NCBI GenBank assembly: GCA_009829735.1
Contig: CM020618.1
Coordinates: 21,871,346 to 21,935,345 of the forward strand
Direction: 5' to 3'
DNA: 64,000 bases
DNA from: Pyropia yezoensis
Lineage: Eukaryota > Rhodophyta > Bangiophyceae > Bangiales > Bangiaceae
The notes beneath the pieces are model-generated. The model was not told the DNA's origin. It ran no database searches and saw only the letters and a list, made by a program, of their open reading frames with translations. Positions 56,346-64,000 of this stretch are shown piece by piece. Every line of letters starts with the position of its first letter. Positions within the stretch are counted from its first letter, which is position 1. The position numbers were made by a program, and so were the translations under genes.

Positions 56346-57208
56346 GGAAAGGCCAAGTGACAGTGCCAACAGAGTGCTTCAAGTCGAAGTGGTACGCAGA
56401 GTAGCTTTTAACTACAGCCCTAACCCACACACTCTCACAACACAGGCAGCTGCCAACTAGGCACGCATGCTAGACTCCCTAACACCACGGCCCTGGCCCT
56501 CACGCGGAGGCGAGCGGCGAGACCCACGCCGATAACGCTCCCCACCCGTCGGCGGGGGCGGCGGCTCCAAGTCGGAACCCTCGCGCCCCTCACGGTCGCG
56601 CAAGTGGCGACGACCGCGGCTATTCATCTGCTTCGTCTTGCGCGCAAGCTGGCGACGCAGACGCCGGACAGACTCCGTCTCCGACGGGGTAGAGGACTCC
56701 GAGACGGAATAAGACAACTCGTCTTCCGACACGGAGGGAGACCGCCGCGAGTGACGGCGACGACGGCGAGGAGGCGAGTCTGCCCGGCTTGCTCGACGCT
56801 TGCCGCGCCCAAGTGGGGCCGACCGGGGCACACTCGACCCGATACGCGCCAACTCGGTCGTCATGAACCCCGCTACCGACTCGCAACTCGCGGTCGCCAC
56901 AACAGTACGAGCGCGCATCTCAAGTAGAGGAGCCTCGGATACTTGGAGTGTTGCCGCCGACGCGGCCAACCAAGAAATGGTGCGCACCAACGTGGTGATC
57001 ATCATCTCAGAAGTTAAGGGCGCGGCCGGCAGTACCGAGTTGGGGTAGACCGTGAGGAGGAGGCCCCCAAGTTGGGGGACACCGGGGTGGATGTCTCAAC
57101 AGCATCGCTTACCGAGATGTCCCCGTGCGGCTGGATTGGGACAGGAGGAAGCGGAGGGGCTCGCCGAGTAGGCGGAGCCCGAGAATAACTGCGACCCCTA
57201 CTCGGGGC
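56346..57208 (-). other. A2 3' region, antisense-open (part)
   Basis: This matches 23600-24460 of A1. The minus strand is open over most of it, ending in an Arg/Ser-rich stretch with RRRRRHSRRSPS. Preservation of this reading in two diverged copies argues that the antisense protein is, or was, used. Confidence 0.6.
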
Positions 57209-57779
57209 TGTAGCATCCCTGGCCCCGACTTGGCGCCGACCCGGGACTACAACCAGAGGGCACCAGGTGCCAGAACACGCCCGCCGTGTGGTGATGGTTG
57301 GCGGCCGTGGCCCGGGCCCAGCACTGGGATGCGGTGGACTACGCTATCCACACGTGAGAGAGGGATTGCTGATGGGTTTTTGCATACTTGTGAGGGACTT
57401 GATTTGAGAGAATTTGAGTGTGAGATTAGTGAGTGGGAATAGAATTAGTAGTGATAGTGGCCCCCGACCTGACGAGGTTAGACTCGGGTCGGGGCCACTC
57501 GGGGTTATGGGGGGGCTACCTGGCCAACGTGCCGAGGCTCCCCCAGATGCACGTTAAGAGGGACAGCGAGGCGCCCTTGGCCCTCGCCCTCAGGAAAAAG
57601 GAAACTGCGCGTTTGCTTTCCTCTTCCCCGTGTGCACTACCGTGCGTATCTGTTTGCTCTGCGAGCAGGCTTGTGAGGCAACAGGCATACCATTCTCGTA
57701 GTTCCCCTTTCTATGTTACCTGTCCCTTTCCCCCGAGGGATATAGACACGTGTCTGAGAGGATCGAGTTTTATACCACA
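57209..57779 (+). repeat. 5' LTR of B2
   Basis: The 571-bp LTR runs from TGTAGCATCCC to TATACCACA and is homologous to 13812-14384. Confidence 0.9.
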
Positions 57780-57783
57780 TATT

Positions 57784-57801
57784 TGGTGGAGCAGCCGGGG
57801 A
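57784..57801 (+). other. Primer-binding site of B2
   Basis: TGGTGGAGCAGCCGGGGA differs from the family A site at one base, although the LTRs of the two families are unrelated. Confidence 0.7.
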
Positions 57802-57992
57802 TGATTGGAGTGTTTGAGAAGAGACTTTTGGGAGCAGCGGTTGGGTTTGCTCCTGTTCTGTCTTTTTCTGTGGTTTGGGAATTATTTGCACCCGTTCACG
57901 GGAATCCCATTCCTGGCTCTCCAACCCCTCTCTTGTGGTCTGGCGATCTTTGGACACGCAGGCAACTGGACTGTGGCTGTCAAGAGACCAAC

Positions 57993-59753
57993 ATGGCTAC
58001 CCTCCCTGGCACGACGGTGCCCGAAGGGGTAGACCCCGCGTCCCTTGACGCATCCCTGGTCACCGCGGGGGACGGTGCCCAACCCGGCGTTCTCCCTACG
58101 GGTGAAGCAGACCTGGGTGTGACACCCGGTAGCGGACTGGAGTCCACAGGCGGCCAAGCACCACCTGCTCCCGTTCCTCCGGCTGTTCCTCCTGTGGGAG
58201 CCACCCCGGGGTCAACGGCGTTTGAGTCCGCTCGCAGCAGACGTCTCCCTCCTGTCGGTTCTACTCCTCAACCTCCAGGGATAGCCCCTGGTGTGTTTAC
58301 TCCTGGACCCACACATGGCAGTTGGGTGTATACACCTCTTCCTGTGGGCACTAGCGATGCCAGAGGCACCGTTGTGACTGGTTCTACGGGTCTCCCTGAG
58401 ACCTCGACTCCTGGGACCGGCCAAGCTTTCCCTCCCCTTGCATCCTATGGGGCGGGGAGCTCCAAGACCGGTAACCGGAGCAGCCGAAGGCGTCGGCGTC
58501 ATCGCCGTCGCTCTAGCACCAGCGAGACCAGTTCCTCCAGCTCTGAGGAGGGATATGATTGGGATGCCTCTCCCGGTCCCACCCGGCGCAGGCTAGTCGA
58601 GTTTGACTTCCCTGCCCACCAAGTGGGAGATGCCACCCTGAACAAGGTCACGTATTGGGGTAACTACCGGCTGGAGAATCAAGGCCAAGGTTACACCCGG
58701 AAGATGGCCAAGAAGATGGCGTCCCTGAACCGGCGAATGCAGCCGAGCTTCGGGGGACATCCTAAGTTTTCCGGGAAGAGACCGGCGCTTATCTTTGCCT
58801 TCCTGCGCCGGTTTGTCAAGGCATGCAATGACAACGATGTGTCCGAGGGCAAGGCTCTCTACCTCCTGGTTAACTTCATGACCGGAGAAGCGGAACAGCG
58901 GTTTGCACAGGTTCTACCAGACTCTGCCGGACACATTGTCGGACGTACCGTCGCGAGTTATCCGGAGGCGGTCAACTGGCTCCTGTCCAACTACGCTGAC
59001 GCGGACTCTCTGCGTAAAGCAGTCGGCAGGCTGAACCGGGCAACCATGGAAAGACAAGAGACTCCAGAGGCGTTCGCCCGTCGTGTCCGGGAGATGAGCG
59101 ATGCTTGTGGCAACGTTTACCCTGAGGACAGGCTCAAGATGATCTTCTCGGAAGGGCTTCCTGAATATCTTCAAGTGGATGCGGAGAACTACAACCAGGA
59201 ACATCAAGAACATACCTTCCAGCAGTTGATGGCCTACACCCAGGGCAAGCACCGGCAAGCCAGGGCCCTCCAAGCTCCCATGGTATCAACTCCCAAGCCG
59301 TTGTCGCGAGTTCGACACGGACCCGACAAGTATAAGGGAGGTGATAGCCCTGTACCGGTACTCGCAGTTGGCGAGACCTCACCCATGGGGTCAGGGGACA
59401 AGTGGGGCGGCTTCGTTTCTAAGGAGCAACCATCCCTGGTCGCCCCCAAGCAAGTCAAGAACCAGCGGTTCCGGTCTTGTTGGCTGTGCCAGACGGAGGA
59501 TCACATGTCCTACCAGTGCCCGACCATTCCCAAGGACCTCCAGGAGAAACTCAAGCGTCAAGGACTGGTGTTTGCAAAGGCGGTCAACTGGGCTGACCGG
59601 CGGGCACCCTCCAAGATGTACAAGGCACAGGTACATGCAATCCGAGTGGCAACCTTACAGAGCATCACGGAGGCTCTGGCAAGGGAAGCTCCTACGGACT
59701 TCGACCTGGAGACCGAAACCTCTAAGGACTCCTCGGACCCGGGAAACGAGTAG
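57993..59753 (+). CDS. gag: B2 gag
   Basis: The frame gives 586 residues from the ATG at 57993. A Pro/Gly/Thr-rich N-terminus is followed by an Arg/Ser patch (RSSRRRRRHRRRSS) and a capsid-like core of about 58620-59250 with FAFLRRFVKACNDNDVSEG, TGEAEQRFAQVL and RQETPEAFARRVREMSD. A CCHC knuckle, CWLCQTEDHMSYQC, follows at about 59478-59519. The frame is also open upstream through the primer site into the LTR, but the ATG at 57993 is also present in B1 (at 14599). Confidence 0.88.
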   Translation: MATLPGTTVPEGVDPASLDASLVTAGDGAQPGVLPTGEADLGVTPGSGLESTGGQAPPAPVPPAVPPVGATPGSTAFESARSRRLPPVGSTPQPPGIAPGVFTPGPTHGSWVYTPLPVGTSDARGTVVTGSTGLPETSTPGTGQAFPPLASYGAGSSKTGNRSSRRRRRHRRRSSTSETSSSSSEEGYDWDASPGPTRRRLVEFDFPAHQVGDATLNKVTYWGNYRLENQGQGYTRKMAKKMASLNRRMQPSFGGHPKFSGKRPALIFAFLRRFVKACNDNDVSEGKALYLLVNFMTGEAEQRFAQVLPDSAGHIVGRTVASYPEAVNWLLSNYADADSLRKAVGRLNRATMERQETPEAFARRVREMSDACGNVYPEDRLKMIFSEGLPEYLQVDAENYNQEHQEHTFQQLMAYTQGKHRQARALQAPMVSTPKPLSRVRHGPDKYKGGDSPVPVLAVGETSPMGSGDKWGGFVSKEQPSLVAPKQVKNQRFRSCWLCQTEDHMSYQCPTIPKDLQEKLKRQGLVFAKAVNWADRRAPSKMYKAQVHAIRVATLQSITEALAREAPTDFDLETETSKDSSDPGNE

Positions 59754-59881
59754 GGCAGGCGCTCTCCCCAAGTGTCTTCCCGAATCTCCGACGGCAGGGT
59801 ACTTCTACCTGTTCTCCCCTTGCGTGCCGGGAGAAAGGACGGCAGTTACCCGCTCAACCGGTAGCCGCCTGGACACCCTGT

Positions 59882-62800
59882 TTGTTCAAGGGGACATTGC
59901 TCGTCCTGCGTAAAGAAAACCTCAAGATTAATGCTCGTATGCGTGTGGGGGATAGCCTCCCCCAAGCTGTTACGCCGGTGGTTGACACGGGAGCCGGACC
60001 AAGCGTCATCACTGAGAACCTGTTACCTCCGGGCTGGCGTCGACATGCCTGGAGAGCGCCTACCCGGACCCATATCGTCGACGCTTCGGGTCAAACCCTA
60101 CGACCGCTTGGCCGTCTTCCTGTCGCCATCTATGTCAACAATGAACCAATGCTTTTTCCCTTTCTAGTAGTCAAGACCCTATCAGTCCCCCTCATCCTAG
60201 GCTGGGACTTCCAGAAGCAGCATGTCAAGAGCATCCTACCCGGAGAAGGGAAGGTCCAGTTCAACCATGGGTTTGTGTCACCGGTATTGGAACATCTGGA
60301 CGCCAAGGTTCGTGTAGCCAAGAGCAAGAGGGAACGCATCCCACCCTCTACCTTGACTCTCTTCAAACCGGTGCTCCTACCTCCTCGCTCGGAGACCAAG
60401 GTTCAAGTAACGACCCGGATTGCAGGTCAATGCCTGATCTACGGACGTAAGGAATTTCTGGCGAAACACCGGTTATACTTGGCCCACGGACATCACATGA
60501 AGGTAGAAAGGCACACCCCGTTCCCGGTGCTCATCGTCAACGTGAGCCGGAAGCCAATAACCCTCGCCAAGGGCACCCGAGTTGGTACAGCAGAGCCTTA
60601 CCGGGGATCCGCCCGTGCTATGAGCAAGGAAGACATCCTGAACCTGCAACAAGAACTGGCATCCAACTTGACGGCCTTAGACGTACCTCCGAAACAAGAG
60701 CAGGCTGGCAGCGCCACTCCGAAACCCGAACAAGCACCACCCGGGATGCCGAAGGTCAAGCAAGAAAATGTCCCTCCCGACTTGAAGGAGGCACTGGAGA
60801 AGCTTCTCCAGGAATATCGGCACCTGTGGTCGGGAGAGCTGGGCAAGATGGACGCCACTCTACACCGGATTCAACTCAAGCCGGAAGCTAAGCCAGTGCA
60901 CATGCAACCATATCGGGCCGGACCTCATCGCCGGGATGAGATTGAGAAGCAGGTTAACAAGATGCTCAAGATGGATGTTATCGAGCCGTCTGATGGCGAG
61001 TGGGCTTTCCCGGTGGTAGTCGTCCCGAAAACCGGCGGTCACTTCCGTTTCTGCGTTGACTACCGGCGCCTGAACGAGATGACAGTCAAGGACGTATACC
61101 CGATACCCCGGATGGATGATTGCCTCGACTTTCTTGGTGATGCCACCCTCTTCTCGACGCTGGATTGTAATGCCGGTTACTGGCAGATCCCTCTGGCTGA
61201 CGAGGACAAGGACAAGACCACCTTCACGTGCCACCTGGGACTATTCCGGTGCAAGCGTCTTCCTTTTGGTCTCACCAATGCTCCGGCCACCTTCCAAAGA
61301 GCCATCGACATCATCCTGTCCGGGCTAAGGTGGAGAACATGTTTTGTCTACCTGGACGACATTATCGTTTTCTCCAAGACCCCAGCGGAACACCTGGAGC
61401 ACCTTCGGGAGGTCCTGGCCCTCCTGTCCAAGGCTGGAGTTACCCTCAAGGCCGAGAAGTGCCACCTGTTTGAGACTGAGGTGGAGTATCTGGGGCGCGT
61501 GCTGAGTCCGGGGGAGCTCCGAGTCAATGAGAAGAACATCAAGGCCCTCCGGCATGCACGGCAACCCAAAACCCAGACGGAACTCAAGAGCTTCCTGGGT
61601 ATGTGCAACGTCTATCGCCGGTTCGTACGGGACTATGCTCTGATTGCCCGGCCACTGACCAAGCTGACCAGCAAGAAGCTTCCCGCACAACTCCCGGTGT
61701 TCGACGAGAAGCAGACCGCGGCCTTCGAAGAGCTCAAGAAGCGCCTGACCACCACTCCAGTACTTGCGTTACCCAAGCGGGAGGGCCAGTTTGTTCTGGA
61801 GACGGATGCCTGTGGCGTCCAGGTGGGGTGCTCACTACTCCAGCAGCAACCTGATGGGCACTTTCTCCCGATAGGCTACTACAGTCGCGTCTTGACTCCA
61901 GCCGAGAAGAACTATTCCACGACGGAGCGCGAATGCTTGGCAGTCGTCTGGGCTTGCTTCCTGTTACGGCCATATCTTGAAGGACAAGAGTTCCTCATCC
62001 GGACGGACCACGCCAGCCTAAGGTGGCTGCTATGTATGGACAGCAGTCAAGGAAGGGTCGCCTGGTGGCGCCTACGCCTTTCGGAGTTCAAGTACAAGGT
62101 GTGCACCAGAGCAGGGAGGGAGCACCACTGCGCCGACACCATGTCCCGGCTGGAGACTCCTGCAGCCGATACCGGTCCTATCCCGGAGGAAATACCTTGC
62201 TTTATCCTCCCGAATGTCGGACGTGGCTGGCACGCTCCCCTGCATGAGACACCTGAAGCTCATCAACCGGTGACCATTCACCGGATGCTGGAGGCACAAC
62301 TGACGGATTCTCAATGCTTGGAGCTTCGCCACCAAATGGACCTGAACCGGAACAGTCGTTTCTCCGAGTCTACGGACGGACTCCTAGTACGGGTGTCACC
62401 CTTCGATGGGGCCACTCAAGTCTACGTACCCCGGTGCCTACGAGCTGACATCCTACGACTGGAGCACTCGTCTCCCCAGGCCGGACATCCTGGTATCAAT
62501 CGGATGTATGCTTCCATGAGACGACACTATTACTGGGAAACCATGGCCAGTGACGTCCATAAGTACGTGGAGGCTTGTGTTTCTTGTGCAAGGAACCGGT
62601 TGTCCCAGAGGAAGAAGACTTCTAAGCTACGCCTATTCCCTGCGGCGGAGCCCTTTGCAAGCTTAAGCATGGACATCCTGGGGCCCCTACCTGAAACATC
62701 CAGTGGCAACATATACCTGCTCATCATTTGTGACCGGTTCTCCAAGTTCACTCGAGCAATCCCGCTGAGGACCATCACGGCTCTGGATGTCACGTCAGCC

Positions 62801-63841
62801 TTCTGCGAGTACTGGATAGCTGCCTACGGCCCTCCAGACTCCGTCTTAACCGACATCGGTCCCCAGTTTGCATCCCTGTTCTTCCAAGGAGTCTGTGACC
62901 TGATGGGCATCAAGAACTTGTACACCACGACGTACCACCCGCAAACGAACGGCCAGGTGGAACGATTCAACCGGACCCTAGTGGACATGCTACGGCACTA
63001 CGTGGAGGAGCACCAAGAAGACTGGGACGAGCTCCTGGCTGTCCTCACTCTAGCCTACAACTCCCGAGTTCACCGGACAACGGGAGTCGCTCCACTCGAC
63101 TTTGTCACCCCAAGGCGGCTGACCAACTTCTCCCTGGAAAGAATACCAGATGGTCTCCAGCCTGCACTGAAGTCAGGTCCCAAGGCAAAGGATGAGTTCC
63201 TGGAACAACTGAAGCTCCTGCTCCCAAGAGTCAAGGAGTCAATCTCGAAGACCCAGGAGCGATACAAGCGGGGCTATGACAAGGGCGTTCGGGAAAAGAA
63301 CAAGGAACTGGGTGGTGGCGACTGGGTTTTTGTGGACAACCATAGCAAGACCCGGGGGAAGCTGGACTCGAAGACGGATGGACCTTATGAGATCCTGAAT
63401 ACGGACGGTTGGACCTTTCTTCTAGACGTGGATGGCTCCCCGTACCGCGTGAGCAGCGACCATGTCACCCGAGCTCCACCGCCAAGCCAACGGGACTTGA
63501 CCCGGCGCAAGCGGGCCGCAGTACCCTGGCTATCCCAAGAAGAAGGTCGGGAATATGTCTACGTCAAGTTTGTGGACCATGCCTGGAGAGACGGACGCCT
63601 GTACCTGCGAGTACGCTGGTTCGGTTTTAACCCGGCAGATGATACCTGGGAACCCTCAAACCGGCTACCCATCGCGGATGTCTGTGCCTACACGCGACGG
63701 AACGGGATAGAGGGCACTCCAGTGGCCAGAGCCGGCAAGATTCTGGAGTCGGACTCGGAGGAGGACCAAGAGGATGGGGCCAACCAAGACCCTCGGGACG
63801 AGCCGAGTTCATCCGCAACGGATGCGGAACAAGAGGATTGA
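59882..63841 (+). CDS. pol: B2 pol polyprotein: protease, RT, RNase H, integrase, chromodomain
   Basis: One reading frame of about 1319 codons lies 128 bp after gag in another frame. The protease has DTGAGPS near residue 35. Reverse transcriptase (about 300-570) has FCVDYRRLNEMTV and YLDDIIVFSK. RNase H follows with ETDACG. Integrase has an HHCC finger (HPGINR...CVSCARNR) and a DDE core (SMDILGPLP, LTDIGPQF, YHPQTNGQVERF). The chromodomain at about 1225-1275 reads YVYVKFVDHAWRDGRLYLRVRW and DDTWEP. Chromodomains steer gypsy integrases to marked chromatin. The head of the frame lacks an ATG, so expression probably depends on gag translation or a special start, as is usual in the family. Confidence 0.9.
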   Translation: MFKGTLLVLRKENLKINARMRVGDSLPQAVTPVVDTGAGPSVITENLLPPGWRRHAWRAPTRTHIVDASGQTLRPLGRLPVAIYVNNEPMLFPFLVVKTLSVPLILGWDFQKQHVKSILPGEGKVQFNHGFVSPVLEHLDAKVRVAKSKRERIPPSTLTLFKPVLLPPRSETKVQVTTRIAGQCLIYGRKEFLAKHRLYLAHGHHMKVERHTPFPVLIVNVSRKPITLAKGTRVGTAEPYRGSARAMSKEDILNLQQELASNLTALDVPPKQEQAGSATPKPEQAPPGMPKVKQENVPPDLKEALEKLLQEYRHLWSGELGKMDATLHRIQLKPEAKPVHMQPYRAGPHRRDEIEKQVNKMLKMDVIEPSDGEWAFPVVVVPKTGGHFRFCVDYRRLNEMTVKDVYPIPRMDDCLDFLGDATLFSTLDCNAGYWQIPLADEDKDKTTFTCHLGLFRCKRLPFGLTNAPATFQRAIDIILSGLRWRTCFVYLDDIIVFSKTPAEHLEHLREVLALLSKAGVTLKAEKCHLFETEVEYLGRVLSPGELRVNEKNIKALRHARQPKTQTELKSFLGMCNVYRRFVRDYALIARPLTKLTSKKLPAQLPVFDEKQTAAFEELKKRLTTTPVLALPKREGQFVLETDACGVQVGCSLLQQQPDGHFLPIGYYSRVLTPAEKNYSTTERECLAVVWACFLLRPYLEGQEFLIRTDHASLRWLLCMDSSQGRVAWWRLRLSEFKYKVCTRAGREHHCADTMSRLETPAADTGPIPEEIPCFILPNVGRGWHAPLHETPEAHQPVTIHRMLEAQLTDSQCLELRHQMDLNRNSRFSESTDGLLVRVSPFDGATQVYVPRCLRADILRLEHSSPQAGHPGINRMYASMRRHYYWETMASDVHKYVEACVSCARNRLSQRKKTSKLRLFPAAEPFASLSMDILGPLPETSSGNIYLLIICDRFSKFTRAIPLRTITALDVTSAFCEYWIAAYGPPDSVLTDIGPQFASLFFQGVCDLMGIKNLYTTTYHPQTNGQVERFNRTLVDMLRHYVEEHQEDWDELLAVLTLAYNSRVHRTTGVAPLDFVTPRRLTNFSLERIPDGLQPALKSGPKAKDEFLEQLKLLLPRVKESISKTQERYKRGYDKGVREKNKELGGGDWVFVDNHSKTRGKLDSKTDGPYEILNTDGWTFLLDVDGSPYRVSSDHVTRAPPPSQRDLTRRKRAAVPWLSQEEGREYVYVKFVDHAWRDGRLYLRVRWFGFNPADDTWEPSNRLPIADVCAYTRRNGIEGTPVARAGKILESDSEEDQEDGANQDPRDEPSSSATDAEQED

Positions 63842-64000
63842 GAAGAAGGGAACGGGTATATCAAGGAGAACACGCAATACAAGCATGGAACAATCAAGGA
63901 AAACAAGCACCCGCTCGGGCAACCCTTCTCTCCGCCTCTTCCCTCCTCGCTTCTCCCAAGACCCTCACCCTCCTTGCCTCCAACTACTACTCCCGGCGCG
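63842..64000. other. B2 3' internal region, cut by the window end
   Basis: This is a purine-rich then C-rich sequence after pol. No LTR start is reached. Confidence 0.5.

Larger units (their letters stand above)
49831..57208 (+). mobile_element. Gypsy family A chromovirus A2, 5' and middle part (fossil, host of B2)
   Basis: The element has a 5' LTR, primer-binding site, gag, pol with chromodomain, and the start of the antisense-open 3' region, in the same order as A1. B2 interrupts it at 57209, so its 3' LTR must lie beyond the window. It is broken at several places in gag and pol. It has no equivalent of the solo LTR found in A1. Confidence 0.92.
57209..64000 (+). mobile_element. Gypsy family B chromovirus B2, runs off the window
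   Basis: The 5' LTR, primer-binding site, gag and a full pol with chromodomain are present. The 3' LTR is outside the window. The coding parts look whole. It is inserted in the A2 3' region. The five bases before the LTR are GGGGC, so a matching GGGGC is expected after its 3' LTR. It is the least decayed LTR element here and probably the youngest. Confidence 0.93.

Noticed and set aside
1-64000. tRNA, rRNA and CRISPR features
   Set aside because: None was recognised on reading both strands. A covariance-model scan would be needed to exclude a tRNA.

Overview
The window is nuclear DNA from a GC-rich eukaryote. Its genes have few or short T-rich introns with GT-AG borders, start codons with A or G at -3, and no bacterial operon layout. 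The host proteins (a GRHPR-type reductase, an RPUSD1-like pseudouridine synthase, a PNUTS-like PP1 scaffold) and the chromodomain Ty3/gypsy and PIF/Harbinger elements fit a GC-rich alga. My best guess is a bangiophyte red alga of the Porphyra/Pyropia kind. That is inference from composition and gene content, not a marker gene.

Positions 1-12500 are the gene-bearing part. They hold an RluA-family pseudouridine synthase (401-1759, +), a glyoxylate/hydroxypyruvate reductase (2740-3756, -), a four-exon gene (6404-10574, +) that matches PNUTS/PPP1R10 in its PP1-docking motif and C-terminal CCCH finger, and a three-exon cysteine-rich protein of unknown family (11300-12477, +).

Positions 13051-26466 are a stack of LTR retrotransposon fossils. 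A reversed solo LTR of family A is followed by the 5' part of a family B element (B1). A family A chromovirus (A1) cuts B1 off, and a solo LTR of a third family sits inside A1 with a perfect 5-bp target duplication. Between pol and the 3' LTR, family A carries a long region open on the opposite strand.

Positions 26467-34750 hold short hairpins, GC-rich minisatellites and a decayed PIF/Harbinger-like DNA transposon. Its Myb/SANT-like partner (+) and DDE transposase (-) are convergent.

Positions 34750-49830 are mixed. A GC-rich stretch holds a candidate telomere protein related to POT1 (37576-38554), whose frame changes at two G homopolymers. An intact single-exon AAA-ATPase/PD-(D/E)XK protein follows (40354-42648, +). 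Then come a decayed histone-deacetylase fragment (42789-43615, -), a decayed gene of unknown family (45832-46836, -) and a transposase-like gene remnant (48150-49830, +).

Positions 49831-64000 are a second nested pair. A family A element (A2) has inserted into the transposase-like remnant, and a family B element (B2) has inserted into the 3' part of A2. B2 gag and pol look whole, and its 3' LTR lies beyond the window.
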